DNA from: Nocardioidaceae bacterium
GTDB lineage: Bacteria; Actinomycetota; Actinomycetes; Propionibacteriales; Nocardioidaceae
Direction of reading: 5' to 3'
Assembly: GCA_009780515.1 (NCBI GenBank)
Contig: WQZX01000002.1
Span: forward strand, 1 to 64,000
DNA: 64,000 bases
Shown here: positions 27,486 through 36,196 of the stretch, piece after piece
Layout: each line of letters starts with the position of its first letter
Position numbering within the stretch: the first letter of the stretch is position 1
Notes under the pieces: model-generated
Told to the model about the DNA's origin: nothing
Database searches by the model: none
Seen by the model: only the letters and a program-made list of their open reading frames with translations
Program-made: the position numbers and the translations under genes

Positions 27486-28049
27486 TCAGGCGCCTCCCGC
27501 CTGGCTCGGCGGGTTCAGGAGCGTGATCGCGTCGATCTTCCACGCGCCGGCGACCTGCTTCATCGTGACGAGGAACCGCTGCGTCTCGTGCGCGCGCTGC
27601 TCCTTGCCATGGGCATCGACGAAGGTGCGGTCGCTGTTGATCGCGGCGTACACGTCGACCTCGTCGGCGCCGACCACGTGGGACATCGTCTCACCCACGG
27701 AGGCCTTGCTGGTGGTCTTCGTCTGCTTGATCGCCTTGGTGAGGGCGTTGTGGTTCTCGATGAAAGGCTTGGCGGAGGCCGCGCTCGTGAAGTCCTTCGC
27801 CCACGGGACCGAGGTGCCGTAGGTCCGGTAGTCGAACGTCGCGATCTCCGCGAGACCGCGCGATGCGACCTTGACGGCCGCGTCCCCGGCCCCGCTGGAG
27901 CCGTCCGCGCTCGCCTCCGTCGCCTTGCCGTGCCAGTGCAGGGCCAGGACCCCGAGCACGACGGCCACGACGAGGAACGCGACAGCGGCTCCGCCGACGA
28001 CGACCAGGGGCGTGCGCAGCGACCGGGCGCCGTCTTCTCCGTTGCTCAC
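27486..28049 (-). CDS. Mce-associated membrane protein (second mce operon)
   Basis: A 187-residue Mam protein with an N-terminal transmembrane helix (VVVGGAAVAFLVVAVVLGVLAL) and an outer domain with the family's FDYRTYGTSVPWAKDFTS segment and C-terminal GAWKIDAITLLNPPSQ. GTG start 11 nt after the mceF stop. It is the only Mam gene in this operon. Confidence 0.78.
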   Translation of the reverse strand: MSNGEDGARSLRTPLVVVGGAAVAFLVVAVVLGVLALHWHGKATEASADGSSGAGDAAVKVASRGLAEIATFDYRTYGTSVPWAKDFTSAASAKPFIENHNALTKAIKQTKTTSKASVGETMSHVVGADEVDVYAAINSDRTFVDAHGKEQRAHETQRFLVTMKQVAGAWKIDAITLLNPPSQAGGA

Positions 28050-28060
28050 TCCGTCTGAAC

Positions 28061-29149
28061 CTACCGGACCGGCCCAGGGGCGTGCGCCGCTCCGCGCTGC
28101 AGCGTCGAGAACGAGCTCGGGCAGTGACCGCCGGTCTGGAACGGGAACCGCGGACCGCGTGGGTCGTGACGCGTGGTGCCGTAGCTGCAGCGCGGGTCCT
28201 TGTCCGCGATGAGCGCGATCCGCAGGCGGTGGTTCCCGATCTTGTCGAGGAGCGACTGCAGGCCCGGCTGGTACGCCTGGAGCAGCGCGCGGAAGTGCGG
28301 GTCGTACGACGCGAAGATGTCGGTGAGGCTCACCCCCGTCGCCAAGAAGCCCGGCAGCACGTTGTTCGCGTCGTTGATGAGCTGCTCCATCTGCTTCATC
28401 TCGCTCGGCGCGGTCTTGAGCGTGTGCACGAGCTCGGGGTCGTAGCCCTTCAGGAACGCCGCCAGGTGCTTGGACGTGTGCGCCAGCTGCTCGAGCGAGC
28501 CGCTGTTGCCGGTGATGATCGACAGCACCGGACCGGAGTTGTCGATCAACCGGTTGGTCTGCGGCCAGACCTTGACGAGCGTGTGCAGCAGCTGGCTGCC
28601 CTGGTCCAGGATCTGGCCGATGTCGTCACCGGTGCCGGCGAGGCCGGTGCTCAGCTCGCTGAGCACGATCCGCAGCTTCTTGTCGTCGATCTGACGCAGC
28701 ACCTTGTTGATCGCGATGACCGTCGAGCTGAGGCTCTCCGGGATGTCGGTCGACGCGGCGCCGATCGTGTCGCCGTTCTGGATGTACGGACCGCTGTCCG
28801 TCCTCGGCTGGAAGTCGAGGTACTGCTCGCCGACCGGGGACAGGCTGCGCACGCGCGCCATGGAGTCCTTCGGGATCTGGGTGCTCGAGGTGAGCTTGAT
28901 CGTCGCCGTGACCCCCTTGGCGGTCGGCACGATCCGCGTCACCTGGCCGACGCGTACGCCGCGGTAGGTGACCTGCGAGCCCTCGAAGAGCCCACCGGTC
29001 TGGGCGAGGTCGACGTTGACCGTGTCCGGCCGCGACAGCAGCGGCTGGGACAGGACCGAGGAGAAGATGTAGGCCACCGCGACGACGAACACCACCACGA
29101 TGCCGACCACGCTCAGGTAGAGCTTGTCGGTGAGGATCTTGCGCACCAT
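28061..29149 (-). CDS. Mce-family protein MceF (second mce operon)
   Basis: A 362-residue protein with a transmembrane anchor (LSVVGIVVVFVVAVAYIF), an MCE domain (VDLAQTGGLFEGSQVTYRGV, YLDFQPRTDSGPYI), helices, and a short C-terminus ending in a Pro/Gly/Arg-rich tail with two Cys. It is about 60 residues shorter than the mce4-type F protein at 13561, mainly at the C-terminus. One base separates it from the mceE stop. Confidence 0.82.
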   Translation of the reverse strand: MVRKILTDKLYLSVVGIVVVFVVAVAYIFSSVLSQPLLSRPDTVNVDLAQTGGLFEGSQVTYRGVRVGQVTRIVPTAKGVTATIKLTSSTQIPKDSMARVRSLSPVGEQYLDFQPRTDSGPYIQNGDTIGAASTDIPESLSSTVIAINKVLRQIDDKKLRIVLSELSTGLAGTGDDIGQILDQGSQLLHTLVKVWPQTNRLIDNSGPVLSIITGNSGSLEQLAHTSKHLAAFLKGYDPELVHTLKTAPSEMKQMEQLINDANNVLPGFLATGVSLTDIFASYDPHFRALLQAYQPGLQSLLDKIGNHRLRIALIADKDPRCSYGTTRHDPRGPRFPFQTGGHCPSSFSTLQRGAAHAPGPVR

Positions 29150-29150
29150 G

Positions 29151-30344
29151 TCAGCGGCCCCCGCCCAGGAGTTGGTTCAGCAGAGCGCCGACGCCGGTCG
29201 GGGCCGAGGAGCCCGTGTTGGCGCCCTTGGTCGTCGGGGCCGACGTCTTCTTGCCGCCCCCCAGCAGGGTGCCGACTCCCCCGAGCAGCCCGCCGAGCAG
29301 ACCCGTGCCCTTGTTGTTCAGCAGGTTGTCCAGGCCGAGCAGGTGCAGGAGGTCGGCGACACCGGGCAGCAGGCCGCCCACGTCGATGCCGTCGAGATGC
29401 AGCTTGAGGCTGATGTTGAGGTAGTCGTTGGCGATCACGCCGTTCGCCGTGTGCCCGGCCAGGATGATCGACTGCAGCGACGACTCCCAGCGCGAACGGT
29501 TCGAGGCGAACTCCGCGAGCACCGGCTGGACCTCCGTCAGCATCCGGAGCAGCTGCGCGCGGGTCGCGTCGACGGTGGAGTTCGCCGCGCCGGAGAACTT
29601 CCGGAGCTCCTTCAGCAGCTGCGTGAATCCCGGGGTCTCCTGACGAAGGACGTGCGCCGCCGGCCGGATCTGCCGGACCGCGCGGTTGATCGTGCCCTTG
29701 CGCGCGTTGAGCGTCTTGGACAGCGAGTTCAAGGAGTTGAGCACCTGGTCGACGCTGCCGGTCGTGGCGTTGGCCTGCGTCAGGAAGGTGCGCGCCTTGT
29801 TCAGCAGCATCCGGTAGTCGCCCTCGTGGCCGTTGAGGGCGGTGTTGAGCTCCTGGGTGACCGTCTGGAGCTGGTCGAGCCCGCCGCCGTTGATCAGCAG
29901 CGACGCCTCGGACAGCGCGTCCTCGACCGTGGGCGCCGTCGTCGTGTCGGACAGGGAGAGCTTCGCGCCGTCGGTCAGCAACGGGCCGTGCCGCGGGTTC
30001 TTGATGTCGACGAAGAGCTCGCCGAGAGGCGTGGTGTAGCGCAGCCGCGCCGTCGCGCCCTTGCGGATCTCGGCGTCCTTGCGGATCGTCATGGTGACCT
30101 CGGCGGTGAAGTTCTTCTCGCCGATCGAGGCCACCTGCCCGGCGTCGACGCCGTTGACCTTCACCGGCGCGCCCTGCGCGAGGTTCAGGGCATCTCGGAA
30201 GTCGGCCTGCATCTTCATGGTCGGGCCCGAGACCCCGGTCCCGGGGATGGGCAGGTCGTTCATGGTGAGACCGCAGCCGCTGAGCACACCGCCCAGGACC
30301 AGTACGACGGCGACGGCGATGGCCGACCTCAGGCGGGCGTTCAC
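29151..30344 (-). CDS. Mce-family lipoprotein MceE (second mce operon)
   Basis: A 397-residue Mce protein with a lipoprotein signal and lipobox Cys24 (GGVLSGC), an MCE domain (MKMQADFRDALNLAQGAPVK, VDAGQVASIG) and a helical region. Its Gly/Leu-rich C-terminus has repeated LLGG units (GLLGGLLGGVGTLLGGGKK) and an Ala/Thr/Ser tail. The GTG at 30344 overlaps the mceD stop (GTGA), which fixes the start. The glycine-rich tail is not present in the mce4-type paralogue. Confidence 0.82.
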   Translation of the reverse strand: MNARLRSAIAVAVVLVLGGVLSGCGLTMNDLPIPGTGVSGPTMKMQADFRDALNLAQGAPVKVNGVDAGQVASIGEKNFTAEVTMTIRKDAEIRKGATARLRYTTPLGELFVDIKNPRHGPLLTDGAKLSLSDTTTAPTVEDALSEASLLINGGGLDQLQTVTQELNTALNGHEGDYRMLLNKARTFLTQANATTGSVDQVLNSLNSLSKTLNARKGTINRAVRQIRPAAHVLRQETPGFTQLLKELRKFSGAANSTVDATRAQLLRMLTEVQPVLAEFASNRSRWESSLQSIILAGHTANGVIANDYLNISLKLHLDGIDVGGLLPGVADLLHLLGLDNLLNNKGTGLLGGLLGGVGTLLGGGKKTSAPTTKGANTGSSAPTGVGALLNQLLGGGR

Positions 30345-31384
30345 TTGTTCGCTCCCGGGTCCGTGCCGTCGAGGATGCTGCACAGGTTGGCCGGCAGCTG
30401 GTTGCAGAGGTTCTGCAGGATGCCGCCCAGCGGGTCGAGCACGAGCGGGTCGATGCGGACGGGCAGACGGGTGCCGGTCTTGTCGCGCGCCAGCTGCAGG
30501 TTCTGGAGGGCCAGCGGGAGCACCCGCAGGATCTCCTCCAGGTTGCCCTGCCTGCTGAGGACGGTCCGCATCAGCTTGGTCGAGCCACCGAGCGTCTTCA
30601 CGATCTGCGCCCGGTTGTCGACCGCGAACCTCGCCACGGTCCTCACGGCCTTGGTGAGCGAGCGCAGCATCGTGCGGAAGTTGAACCGCTCGTCGGACAG
30701 GATCGAGCTCGCCCGGGTCACCTGCTGGATGAAGCGCTTGGCGGTGCCCTGGTTGTTGGCGATGGTGCCGACCAGCTTGTCGAGGGCCGTGAGCGTGGCG
30801 GACACGTTGCCGCGCTGGGCGGCGAGGCCGTTGGTGCCGTCGGCCAGCGAGTGGATCGTCTGGTTCAGCAGCGGGCCACGACCGTTGAGCGCCTTGGTGC
30901 CCGCGTCGATGAAGCGCTTGATCGCCTGGGTCGCGTTCTTCGACCCGCCGATGCCGGTCGCGAACCGGTTGAGCGACGACAGCACCTGGTCGAAGTCGAC
31001 CGGCGTCTCGGTACGGCTCATCGGGATGACCGTCCCGTCGGTCATCCTCGGCCCGCTCCGGTAGACCGGCGAGAGCTCGACGTACCGGTCGGTCGCCACG
31101 GAGCGGGCGATGACCAGTGCGTGCGCGTCGGCGGGGACCGGCTGGTCGGTGTCGACCTGCATCGTCACCGCGACCTGCCTGCCGACCGGCTTGATCGAGG
31201 TGATCTTGCCGACGGGCACGCCGAGGACGCCGACGTCGTTGCCGACGAACAGTCCGGCGGAGTCGGAGAGGTAGGCGGTCACCGTCATCGACTTGCCGCC
31301 GGTGAGGCTGCAGGACGAGGTCGCCAGCAGGAGGGCGACCGCCACGACGGCGGCGCAGATCGTGCGCATCATCTTCGAAGTCAT
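30341..31384 (-). CDS. Mce-family protein MceD with lipobox (second mce operon)
   Basis: A 347-residue Mce protein. Unlike the mce4-type D subunit, its N-terminus is a lipoprotein signal (AAVVAVALLLATSSC, Cys25), so this cluster encodes two lipoproteins, D and E. The MCE domain contains VTAYLSDSAGLFVGNDVGVL and RYVELSPVYRSGP. ATG at 31384 is preferred; a GTG 3 nt upstream is equally near the GAGGT ribosome-binding site. Confidence 0.8.
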   Translation of the reverse strand: MTSKMMRTICAAVVAVALLLATSSCSLTGGKSMTVTAYLSDSAGLFVGNDVGVLGVPVGKITSIKPVGRQVAVTMQVDTDQPVPADAHALVIARSVATDRYVELSPVYRSGPRMTDGTVIPMSRTETPVDFDQVLSSLNRFATGIGGSKNATQAIKRFIDAGTKALNGRGPLLNQTIHSLADGTNGLAAQRGNVSATLTALDKLVGTIANNQGTAKRFIQQVTRASSILSDERFNFRTMLRSLTKAVRTVARFAVDNRAQIVKTLGGSTKLMRTVLSRQGNLEEILRVLPLALQNLQLARDKTGTRLPVRIDPLVLDPLGGILQNLCNQLPANLCSILDGTDPGANK

Positions 31385-31389
31385 CACGT

Positions 31390-32346
31390 CTACCTCATGT
31401 TGTCCGCGGGCAGGGCGGGCGGCTTCAGGTACAGGCCGACGTACGGTCCGCTGCCGGTGGCGTTGGCGACGTAGCGGGCCGCCGGCGCCATCACGGTCAG
31501 CACCTTCTTCAGCTGACCGCTCTCGCCGTTGAGTCCGTCGATCACGTTGTTGATGTTGTGCAGCGCGGGCTTGAGCTTGCCGTTGGTGGCATTGACGATC
31601 GCCGTCAGGGCCCGGGACAGCCCGGTCGTCTCGACGAGCAGCCGGTGGATCGCCGTACGGCGGGCGGTCACCTCGGCCACCACCAGGTTGGTCTGCTTCA
31701 TCAGCCCGATGATGTCCTGGCTGCTGTCGGACAGCTGGGTGCTCACGTTGCGGGCCGAGGTCAGCAGCTGGCCGAGCTGGTCGGAGCGGTTCGCCACGAC
31801 CTCGGAGAGCCGCGCCACGCCCTGCAGGGCCGGGCCGATCTCGCCCTGGCTCGCGCCGAGGGTGTCCGACATCTGCGTGAGCGCCTTGGCGAGCAGCTGG
31901 GGATCGAGCTTCTGGAGCGCCCCGTGGCCCTTCTGGATGACGTCCTGCAGGTTGTACGGCGTCGTGGTTCGGTCGAGCGGGATGATGTCGCCCGCCAGCT
32001 CGCCCGAGCCCTGGGGCTCGACCTGCAGGTAGTGGGTGCCGAGCAGCGTCGCGACCTTGACCGCGGCGGTGGTGCGGTTGCCGAGGGTGATGCTCTTCGA
32101 CAGCGCGAACTGCACCTCGACGTGGGTGCCCTGGATCGAGAGCCCGGTGACCTTGCCCTCGGAGACCCCGTGGACCTCGACGTCCTCGCCCTTGCGCAGG
32201 CCGCCGGTGTTCTGCAGCTGCGCGGTGTAGGACTTGTCGCCGAAGTTCACGGTGCTGATCACGACCACGAAGAGCCCGAGGACGAGGAGCATCGCCAGTC
32301 CGACCAGGCCGACCTTGAACGGGTCGCGCTCGTTCATCGGCTTCAT
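31390..32346 (-). CDS. Mce-family protein MceC (second mce operon)
   Basis: A 318-residue protein with a transmembrane helix (VGLVGLAMLLVLGLFVVVIS), an MCE domain (TAQLQNTGGLRKGEDVEVHG, LGTHYLQVEPQG) and helices containing LSDSSQDIIGLMKQTNLVV, as in C subunits. The ATG at 32346 overlaps the mceB stop (ATGA). The C-terminus (YVGLYLKPPALPADNMR) differs from the KFGGNN end of the mce4-type paralogue. Confidence 0.82.
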   Translation of the reverse strand: MKPMNERDPFKVGLVGLAMLLVLGLFVVVISTVNFGDKSYTAQLQNTGGLRKGEDVEVHGVSEGKVTGLSIQGTHVEVQFALSKSITLGNRTTAAVKVATLLGTHYLQVEPQGSGELAGDIIPLDRTTTPYNLQDVIQKGHGALQKLDPQLLAKALTQMSDTLGASQGEIGPALQGVARLSEVVANRSDQLGQLLTSARNVSTQLSDSSQDIIGLMKQTNLVVAEVTARRTAIHRLLVETTGLSRALTAIVNATNGKLKPALHNINNVIDGLNGESGQLKKVLTVMAPAARYVANATGSGPYVGLYLKPPALPADNMR

Positions 32347-33350
32347 CGGCACACCGCCGAGAAGTTGTTGCCGCCCACCGGGATCTCGGTGGTGCTCCCC
32401 ACGCCCAGCGAGAGCTTGCAGACGTAGACGTTCAGCGCGTTCTCGTACGACGTGGCGCGGCCGAGCGACTCGAAGACCGTCGAGAAGGCGGGGACCGTCT
32501 TCTCCAGGGTCGCGCGGGAGCTGTTCAGCATCGACGCGACCGACACGAACTGGTTCGTGGCACCCACGAGCGGCACCTTGACGTTGCGCAGCAGCGAGCT
32601 CGTGCTCCCGACGAGCTTGCTCACGCCGTCGATGGAGGCTCCGATGGACCTGCGGTCCTTGGCCAGCCCGGTCATGAGTGCCTCGAGCTCCTTGATGGTC
32701 GACTTGAGCTGGCCGCCCTGGCCCGCGAGGTTGTCGAGGACCGGCTTGAGGTTGGTCATCACCGCGTTGATAACGGTGTCGCGGTCGGCGATGAAGTTCG
32801 TGAGGTGCCCGGTCTGCTGGAGCAGGACCTCGATGGAGGGTCCCTCACCCTGCAGCACCTTGATCATCGACGTCGCCAGCTTGTTGACGTCCTGCGGCTG
32901 CAGGATCCGGAACAGCGGACGGAAGCCGTTCAGCAGCTCGGTCAGGTCGAAGCCCGGACTGGTCCGCGACTCGGGGATGGTGGCGCCGGCCGGCAGCTCG
33001 TTGCCAGGCCTGGCGTTCTGCACCAGCGACACGTACCGCTGGCCCAGGAGGTTCTGGTAGCGCATGATCACGTGCGTGTTGTCGTAGAGAGGCTGCTGCT
33101 TGAGCAGGTCGAGCTGCACCACGGCGCCGGCGTCCGTGGCGCTGATCGAGGTGACCCGGCCGACCCGGACACCCGCCGCCTTGACGTCGTCGCCGACCCG
33201 GAGGCCGTTGACGTCGGAGAAGTCGGCGGTGAACTCCTGCTTGTCGCCGCTGACGCCGTTCAGCATCGTGTTGACGAGCAGGAACCCCAGGAAGCCGCTC
33301 ACCACCGCGAACGCGATGAACTTGATCGCGATCGACCTCAGCCCGGTCAT
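32343..33350 (-). CDS. Mce-family protein MceB (second mce operon)
   Basis: A 335-residue protein with a transmembrane helix (FIAFAVVSGFLGFLLVNTML), an MCE domain (TADFSDVNGLRVGDDVKAAG, YQNLLGQRYVSLVQN) and the B-subunit segment LLNGFRPLFRILQPQDVNKL. The C-terminus has a CKLSLGVGSTTEIPVGGNNF end with two Cys. ATGA-type overlap with mceA. Confidence 0.82.
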   Translation of the reverse strand: MTGLRSIAIKFIAFAVVSGFLGFLLVNTMLNGVSGDKQEFTADFSDVNGLRVGDDVKAAGVRVGRVTSISATDAGAVVQLDLLKQQPLYDNTHVIMRYQNLLGQRYVSLVQNARPGNELPAGATIPESRTSPGFDLTELLNGFRPLFRILQPQDVNKLATSMIKVLQGEGPSIEVLLQQTGHLTNFIADRDTVINAVMTNLKPVLDNLAGQGGQLKSTIKELEALMTGLAKDRRSIGASIDGVSKLVGSTSSLLRNVKVPLVGATNQFVSVASMLNSSRATLEKTVPAFSTVFESLGRATSYENALNVYVCKLSLGVGSTTEIPVGGNNFSAVCR

Positions 33351-34372
33351 CGGCTGCCTCCCGAACGGTAGGACGGACGCTGGCCGGGGCCGTAGTAGCC
33401 CGGAGCCGCGAGCTGGAGGATGGCGTCGGTCTGGGCGAATCCGTGGCTGACCGTCGAGGCCAGGGCGCTGCCGAGCTTCTGGTTGACCGTGATCGCCCCC
33501 GTGATGCCGGCCTGACGGTTGTCGTACAGCGCGTCGAGCAGGCCCGACGAGCCGTTGATGAAGCGCACGAGGTTCCTCTTGTTCCGGTGCAGGAAGCCCG
33601 TCGCGGTGTCGGACAGCCTGGTGCCGCCGGAGATCAGCGCGCTGATCGCCTGCTGGTTGTTGGTGATCGTGTTGGCCGTGACCAGCAGGTCGTCGGTCGC
33701 GTCGAGCAGGTCGGGCGCGACCTTGTTGACGACGGTGGTGGCCGAGGCGAGCTGCTGGAGGTCGCTGCGCACCTTGGGCATCTGCGGGTTGAGCTTGTCG
33801 AGGTAGCTGTTCAGCGTCACGACCGTGTTGTGGATCTCGGCGCCGCGGCCGTCGAGCGCCTGCGCGGCCGATCCGATCGCCGAGGCGAGCTCGGCCGGGC
33901 CGAGCGCCTTGACCAGGCGGTCGATGTCGTCGAGCGCGTTCTGGAGCTCCAGCGTCCCCTGGGTGCTGTCCGCCTTGACGGTGTCGCCGGCGCGCAGCGA
34001 CGAGGACGAGGCCTGGCCGTGCACGACCAGGTCGACGAAGGTCTTGCCGAAGATGGTGGCCGGCAGGATCCTGGCGACGACGTTGCTCGGCACGTGTCCG
34101 AGGTCGGACCCCGTCATGCTCAGGTCGATCGCGACCTGACCGGACGGCGCCCGGCTGATGTTGTTGACCTTGCCGACGATGACGCCGTTCATCTTGACGT
34201 CGGAGCCGTTGGTCAGCGCTCCGCCGGCGTTGGCGACCAGGGCGGTCACGTGCGGGCTGCTGCCGAACGTGCCGTTGCTGCGCAGCGTGATCGCCACGCC
34301 GATGAGCGCGATCACCATGAGGCCGATGAGGCCTCGGCGGGCGAGCTGGTTGCGGGTCACTTCGCGAGCCAT
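33347..34372 (-). CDS. Mce-family protein MceA (second mce operon)
   Basis: A 341-residue protein, about 100 residues shorter than the mce4-type A subunit, with a transmembrane helix (GLIGLMVIALIGVAITL), an MCE domain (ALVANAGGALTNGSDVKMNG, IFGKTFVDLVVHG) and helices. The C-terminus (YYGPGQRPSYRSGGSR) lacks the globular extension of the mce4-type paralogue. ATG at 34372 was chosen because GAGG lies 5 nt upstream; a GTG at 34378 would leave no ribosome-binding site. Confidence 0.82.
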   Translation of the reverse strand: MAREVTRNQLARRGLIGLMVIALIGVAITLRSNGTFGSSPHVTALVANAGGALTNGSDVKMNGVIVGKVNNISRAPSGQVAIDLSMTGSDLGHVPSNVVARILPATIFGKTFVDLVVHGQASSSSLRAGDTVKADSTQGTLELQNALDDIDRLVKALGPAELASAIGSAAQALDGRGAEIHNTVVTLNSYLDKLNPQMPKVRSDLQQLASATTVVNKVAPDLLDATDDLLVTANTITNNQQAISALISGGTRLSDTATGFLHRNKRNLVRFINGSSGLLDALYDNRQAGITGAITVNQKLGSALASTVSHGFAQTDAILQLAAPGYYGPGQRPSYRSGGSR

Positions 34373-34379
34373 GGTCACC

Positions 34380-35249
34380 TCACCCCGAGATCCGGAAGCC
34401 GGAGTCGCTGCCCCAGAAGATCAGCGTCATGATCATGTCGAGGATGACGACGACGACGATGCTGGCGCGGATCGCCGCACCCGTCGCCTCGCCGACCGCC
34501 TGCGGTCCTCCGCCGACCTTGAAGCCGTACCAGCAGTGGATCAGCGCCACGGCGATGGCGAAGATCAGGATCTTGATCACCGAGAACAGGATGTCCCTGC
34601 CCTGGATCAGCGCGGAGAAGTAGTGCTCGTACTGGCCTGGCGACTGCCCGAACAGGACGACCACCGACCACTGCGAGGCGATGTAGCTCCCGATCAGGCC
34701 GATGAGATACATCGGGAGGATCGCGAGCATGCACGCGATCACGCGCGTCGTCACGACGTAGCGCATCGCGCTCACCGCCATGACCTCGATCGCGTCGATC
34801 TCCTCGTGGATCTTCATCGAGCCGATCTGCGCGGTGAAGCGGCAGCCGACCTGGGCCGCGAGCGCGAGCGCCGCGATCAGCGGGGCGAGCTCACGGGTGT
34901 TCGCGCTCGCCGAGATGAAGCCGGCGAGCGGCGCGAGGCCGACGATCTCGAGACCGTTGAACCCCTCGATGCCCAGCGAGGTTCCGGCCGCGATCGAGAG
35001 CAGCACCATGACGCCGACGGTGCCACCGCCGACCAGCAGGGCACCGGAGCCCCAGGCGATGTCCTTGAGCTGCCGGAGCATCTCGCGGGGGTAGAGCGCC
35101 AGGGTCTGCGGGACGTTGCGCAGCGTGTCCCACGCGAAGGTCAGGAACGAGCCGAAGGTCGCGAGCTGCTTCATCACCGAGTCGGCGAGCCCCACGAGGG
35201 CGTCGGAGATGCTGCCCCCGATGCTGCGCCCCAGCTTGATGTCGGTCAT
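34380..35249 (-). CDS. YrbE/MlaE-type Mce permease, B subunit (second mce operon)
   Basis: A 289-residue MlaE-family membrane protein with loop TAQIGSMKIHEEIDAIEVMA and C-terminal VGGGPQAVGEATGAAI. An N-terminal amphipathic region of about 45 residues precedes the first membrane helix. The ATG at 35249 overlaps the yrbEA stop by one base (TGATG). Likely forms a heterodimeric permease with the upstream gene. Confidence 0.85.
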   Translation of the reverse strand: MTDIKLGRSIGGSISDALVGLADSVMKQLATFGSFLTFAWDTLRNVPQTLALYPREMLRQLKDIAWGSGALLVGGGTVGVMVLLSIAAGTSLGIEGFNGLEIVGLAPLAGFISASANTRELAPLIAALALAAQVGCRFTAQIGSMKIHEEIDAIEVMAVSAMRYVVTTRVIACMLAILPMYLIGLIGSYIASQWSVVVLFGQSPGQYEHYFSALIQGRDILFSVIKILIFAIAVALIHCWYGFKVGGGPQAVGEATGAAIRASIVVVVILDMIMTLIFWGSDSGFRISG

Positions 35250-36073
35250 CAGGCACTCCCCGGGAACAGCATCGTGTAGGCCTGGGTCAGGCCGACGTTG
35301 ATGATGGCGAGCAGGATCACGGACAGGACGACCGCCTGGTTGACGGCGTCGGCGACCCCCTTCGGGCCACCACGGGCGCTTAGGCCCTTGTGCGCCGCGA
35401 CGATCGTGGCGACGAAGCCGAAGATGAAGGCCTTCAGCTCGGCGACCACGAAGTCCATCGGCTGGCTCAGGCCGACGAACGACTGGATGTAGGTGCCGGA
35501 GGAGATCTGGCCGCCGCCGACCACGACGACGAAGGCGGTGATCATCGCCGCCATCGTCACGATGACCGTCAGCAGCAGCGCGACCAGCAGCGCGGCGAGG
35601 ATGCGCGGCGCGACCAGGCGCTGGATCGGCGAGATGCCCATCACCTTGAGCGCGTCGATCTCCTCGCGCACCGTCCGCGCGCCCAGGTCGGAGCAGATCG
35701 CGGAGCCGACGGCACCCGCGATCAGCAGCGACGTGACCAGCGGTGCGCCCTGGCGCAGCACGCTGATGCCGTTGACGGCGCCGATGAAGGAGTTCGCGCC
35801 GATCTGGTTGGCCGCCCCGCCGATCTGGACCGAGGTGATGACGCCGAACGGGATGGCCACCAGGATCGACGGCAGCAGCGAGACCCGCGTCATGAACCAG
35901 CACTGGAGCAGGAACTCGCTCCACGAGAACCGCCGGGCGACGATGTCGGAGAAGCCCCACGAGATCGACTCGACCGAGAGCTTGACCAGATCACCGGTCG
36001 TGACGACGCCGGCCTTGAAGCGGCCGGTCATGCTGTCCACGAACGATCGCCCGGACGCGACGACGGCACTCAT
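35249..36073 (-). CDS. YrbE/MlaE-type Mce permease, A subunit (second mce operon)
   Basis: A 274-residue MlaE-family permease with loop SDLGARTVREEIDALKVMGI and C-terminal ARGGPKGVADAVNQAV. ATG at 36073 has GGGAGG as ribosome-binding site; upstream in-frame starts lack one. First gene of the nine-gene operon down to 27486. No KstR box is found in the 123 nt between it and the upstream glycosylase gene, so its inducer differs from that of mce4. Confidence 0.85.
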   Translation of the reverse strand: MSAVVASGRSFVDSMTGRFKAGVVTTGDLVKLSVESISWGFSDIVARRFSWSEFLLQCWFMTRVSLLPSILVAIPFGVITSVQIGGAANQIGANSFIGAVNGISVLRQGAPLVTSLLIAGAVGSAICSDLGARTVREEIDALKVMGISPIQRLVAPRILAALLVALLLTVIVTMAAMITAFVVVVGGGQISSGTYIQSFVGLSQPMDFVVAELKAFIFGFVATIVAAHKGLSARGGPKGVADAVNQAVVLSVILLAIINVGLTQAYTMLFPGSA

Positions 36074-36186
36074 CGACCGCCTCCCGTTCCGACCTGCGTG
36101 GCGAGTTCCATCCGGACCCCTGTCTCCTTCAGGCACGACCGAAAGACCGGTCCGTCGTCGAGCCAGACGACTGCCTGTTTCTCCAT
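36070..36186 (-). CDS. Possible 38-codon leader ORF overlapping yrbEA
   Basis: An ATG 11 bases after the glycosylase stop opens a 38-codon frame (beginning MEKQAVVWLDDGPVF) whose TGA overlaps the yrbEA ATG as ATGA, the junction type used throughout this region. Third-position GC is visibly lower than in neighbouring genes and no ribosome-binding site is clear. It may be a translated leader or a chance frame. Confidence 0.25.
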   Translation of the reverse strand: MEKQAVVWLDDGPVFRSCLKETGVRMELATQVGTGGGR

Positions 36187-36196
36187 GTAACAGATA

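Noticed and set aside
36074..36196. KstR box upstream of the second mce operon
   Set aside because: No match to TnnAACnnGTTnnA was found; the AT-rich TGTAACAGATATCACG sequence lacks the GTT half.
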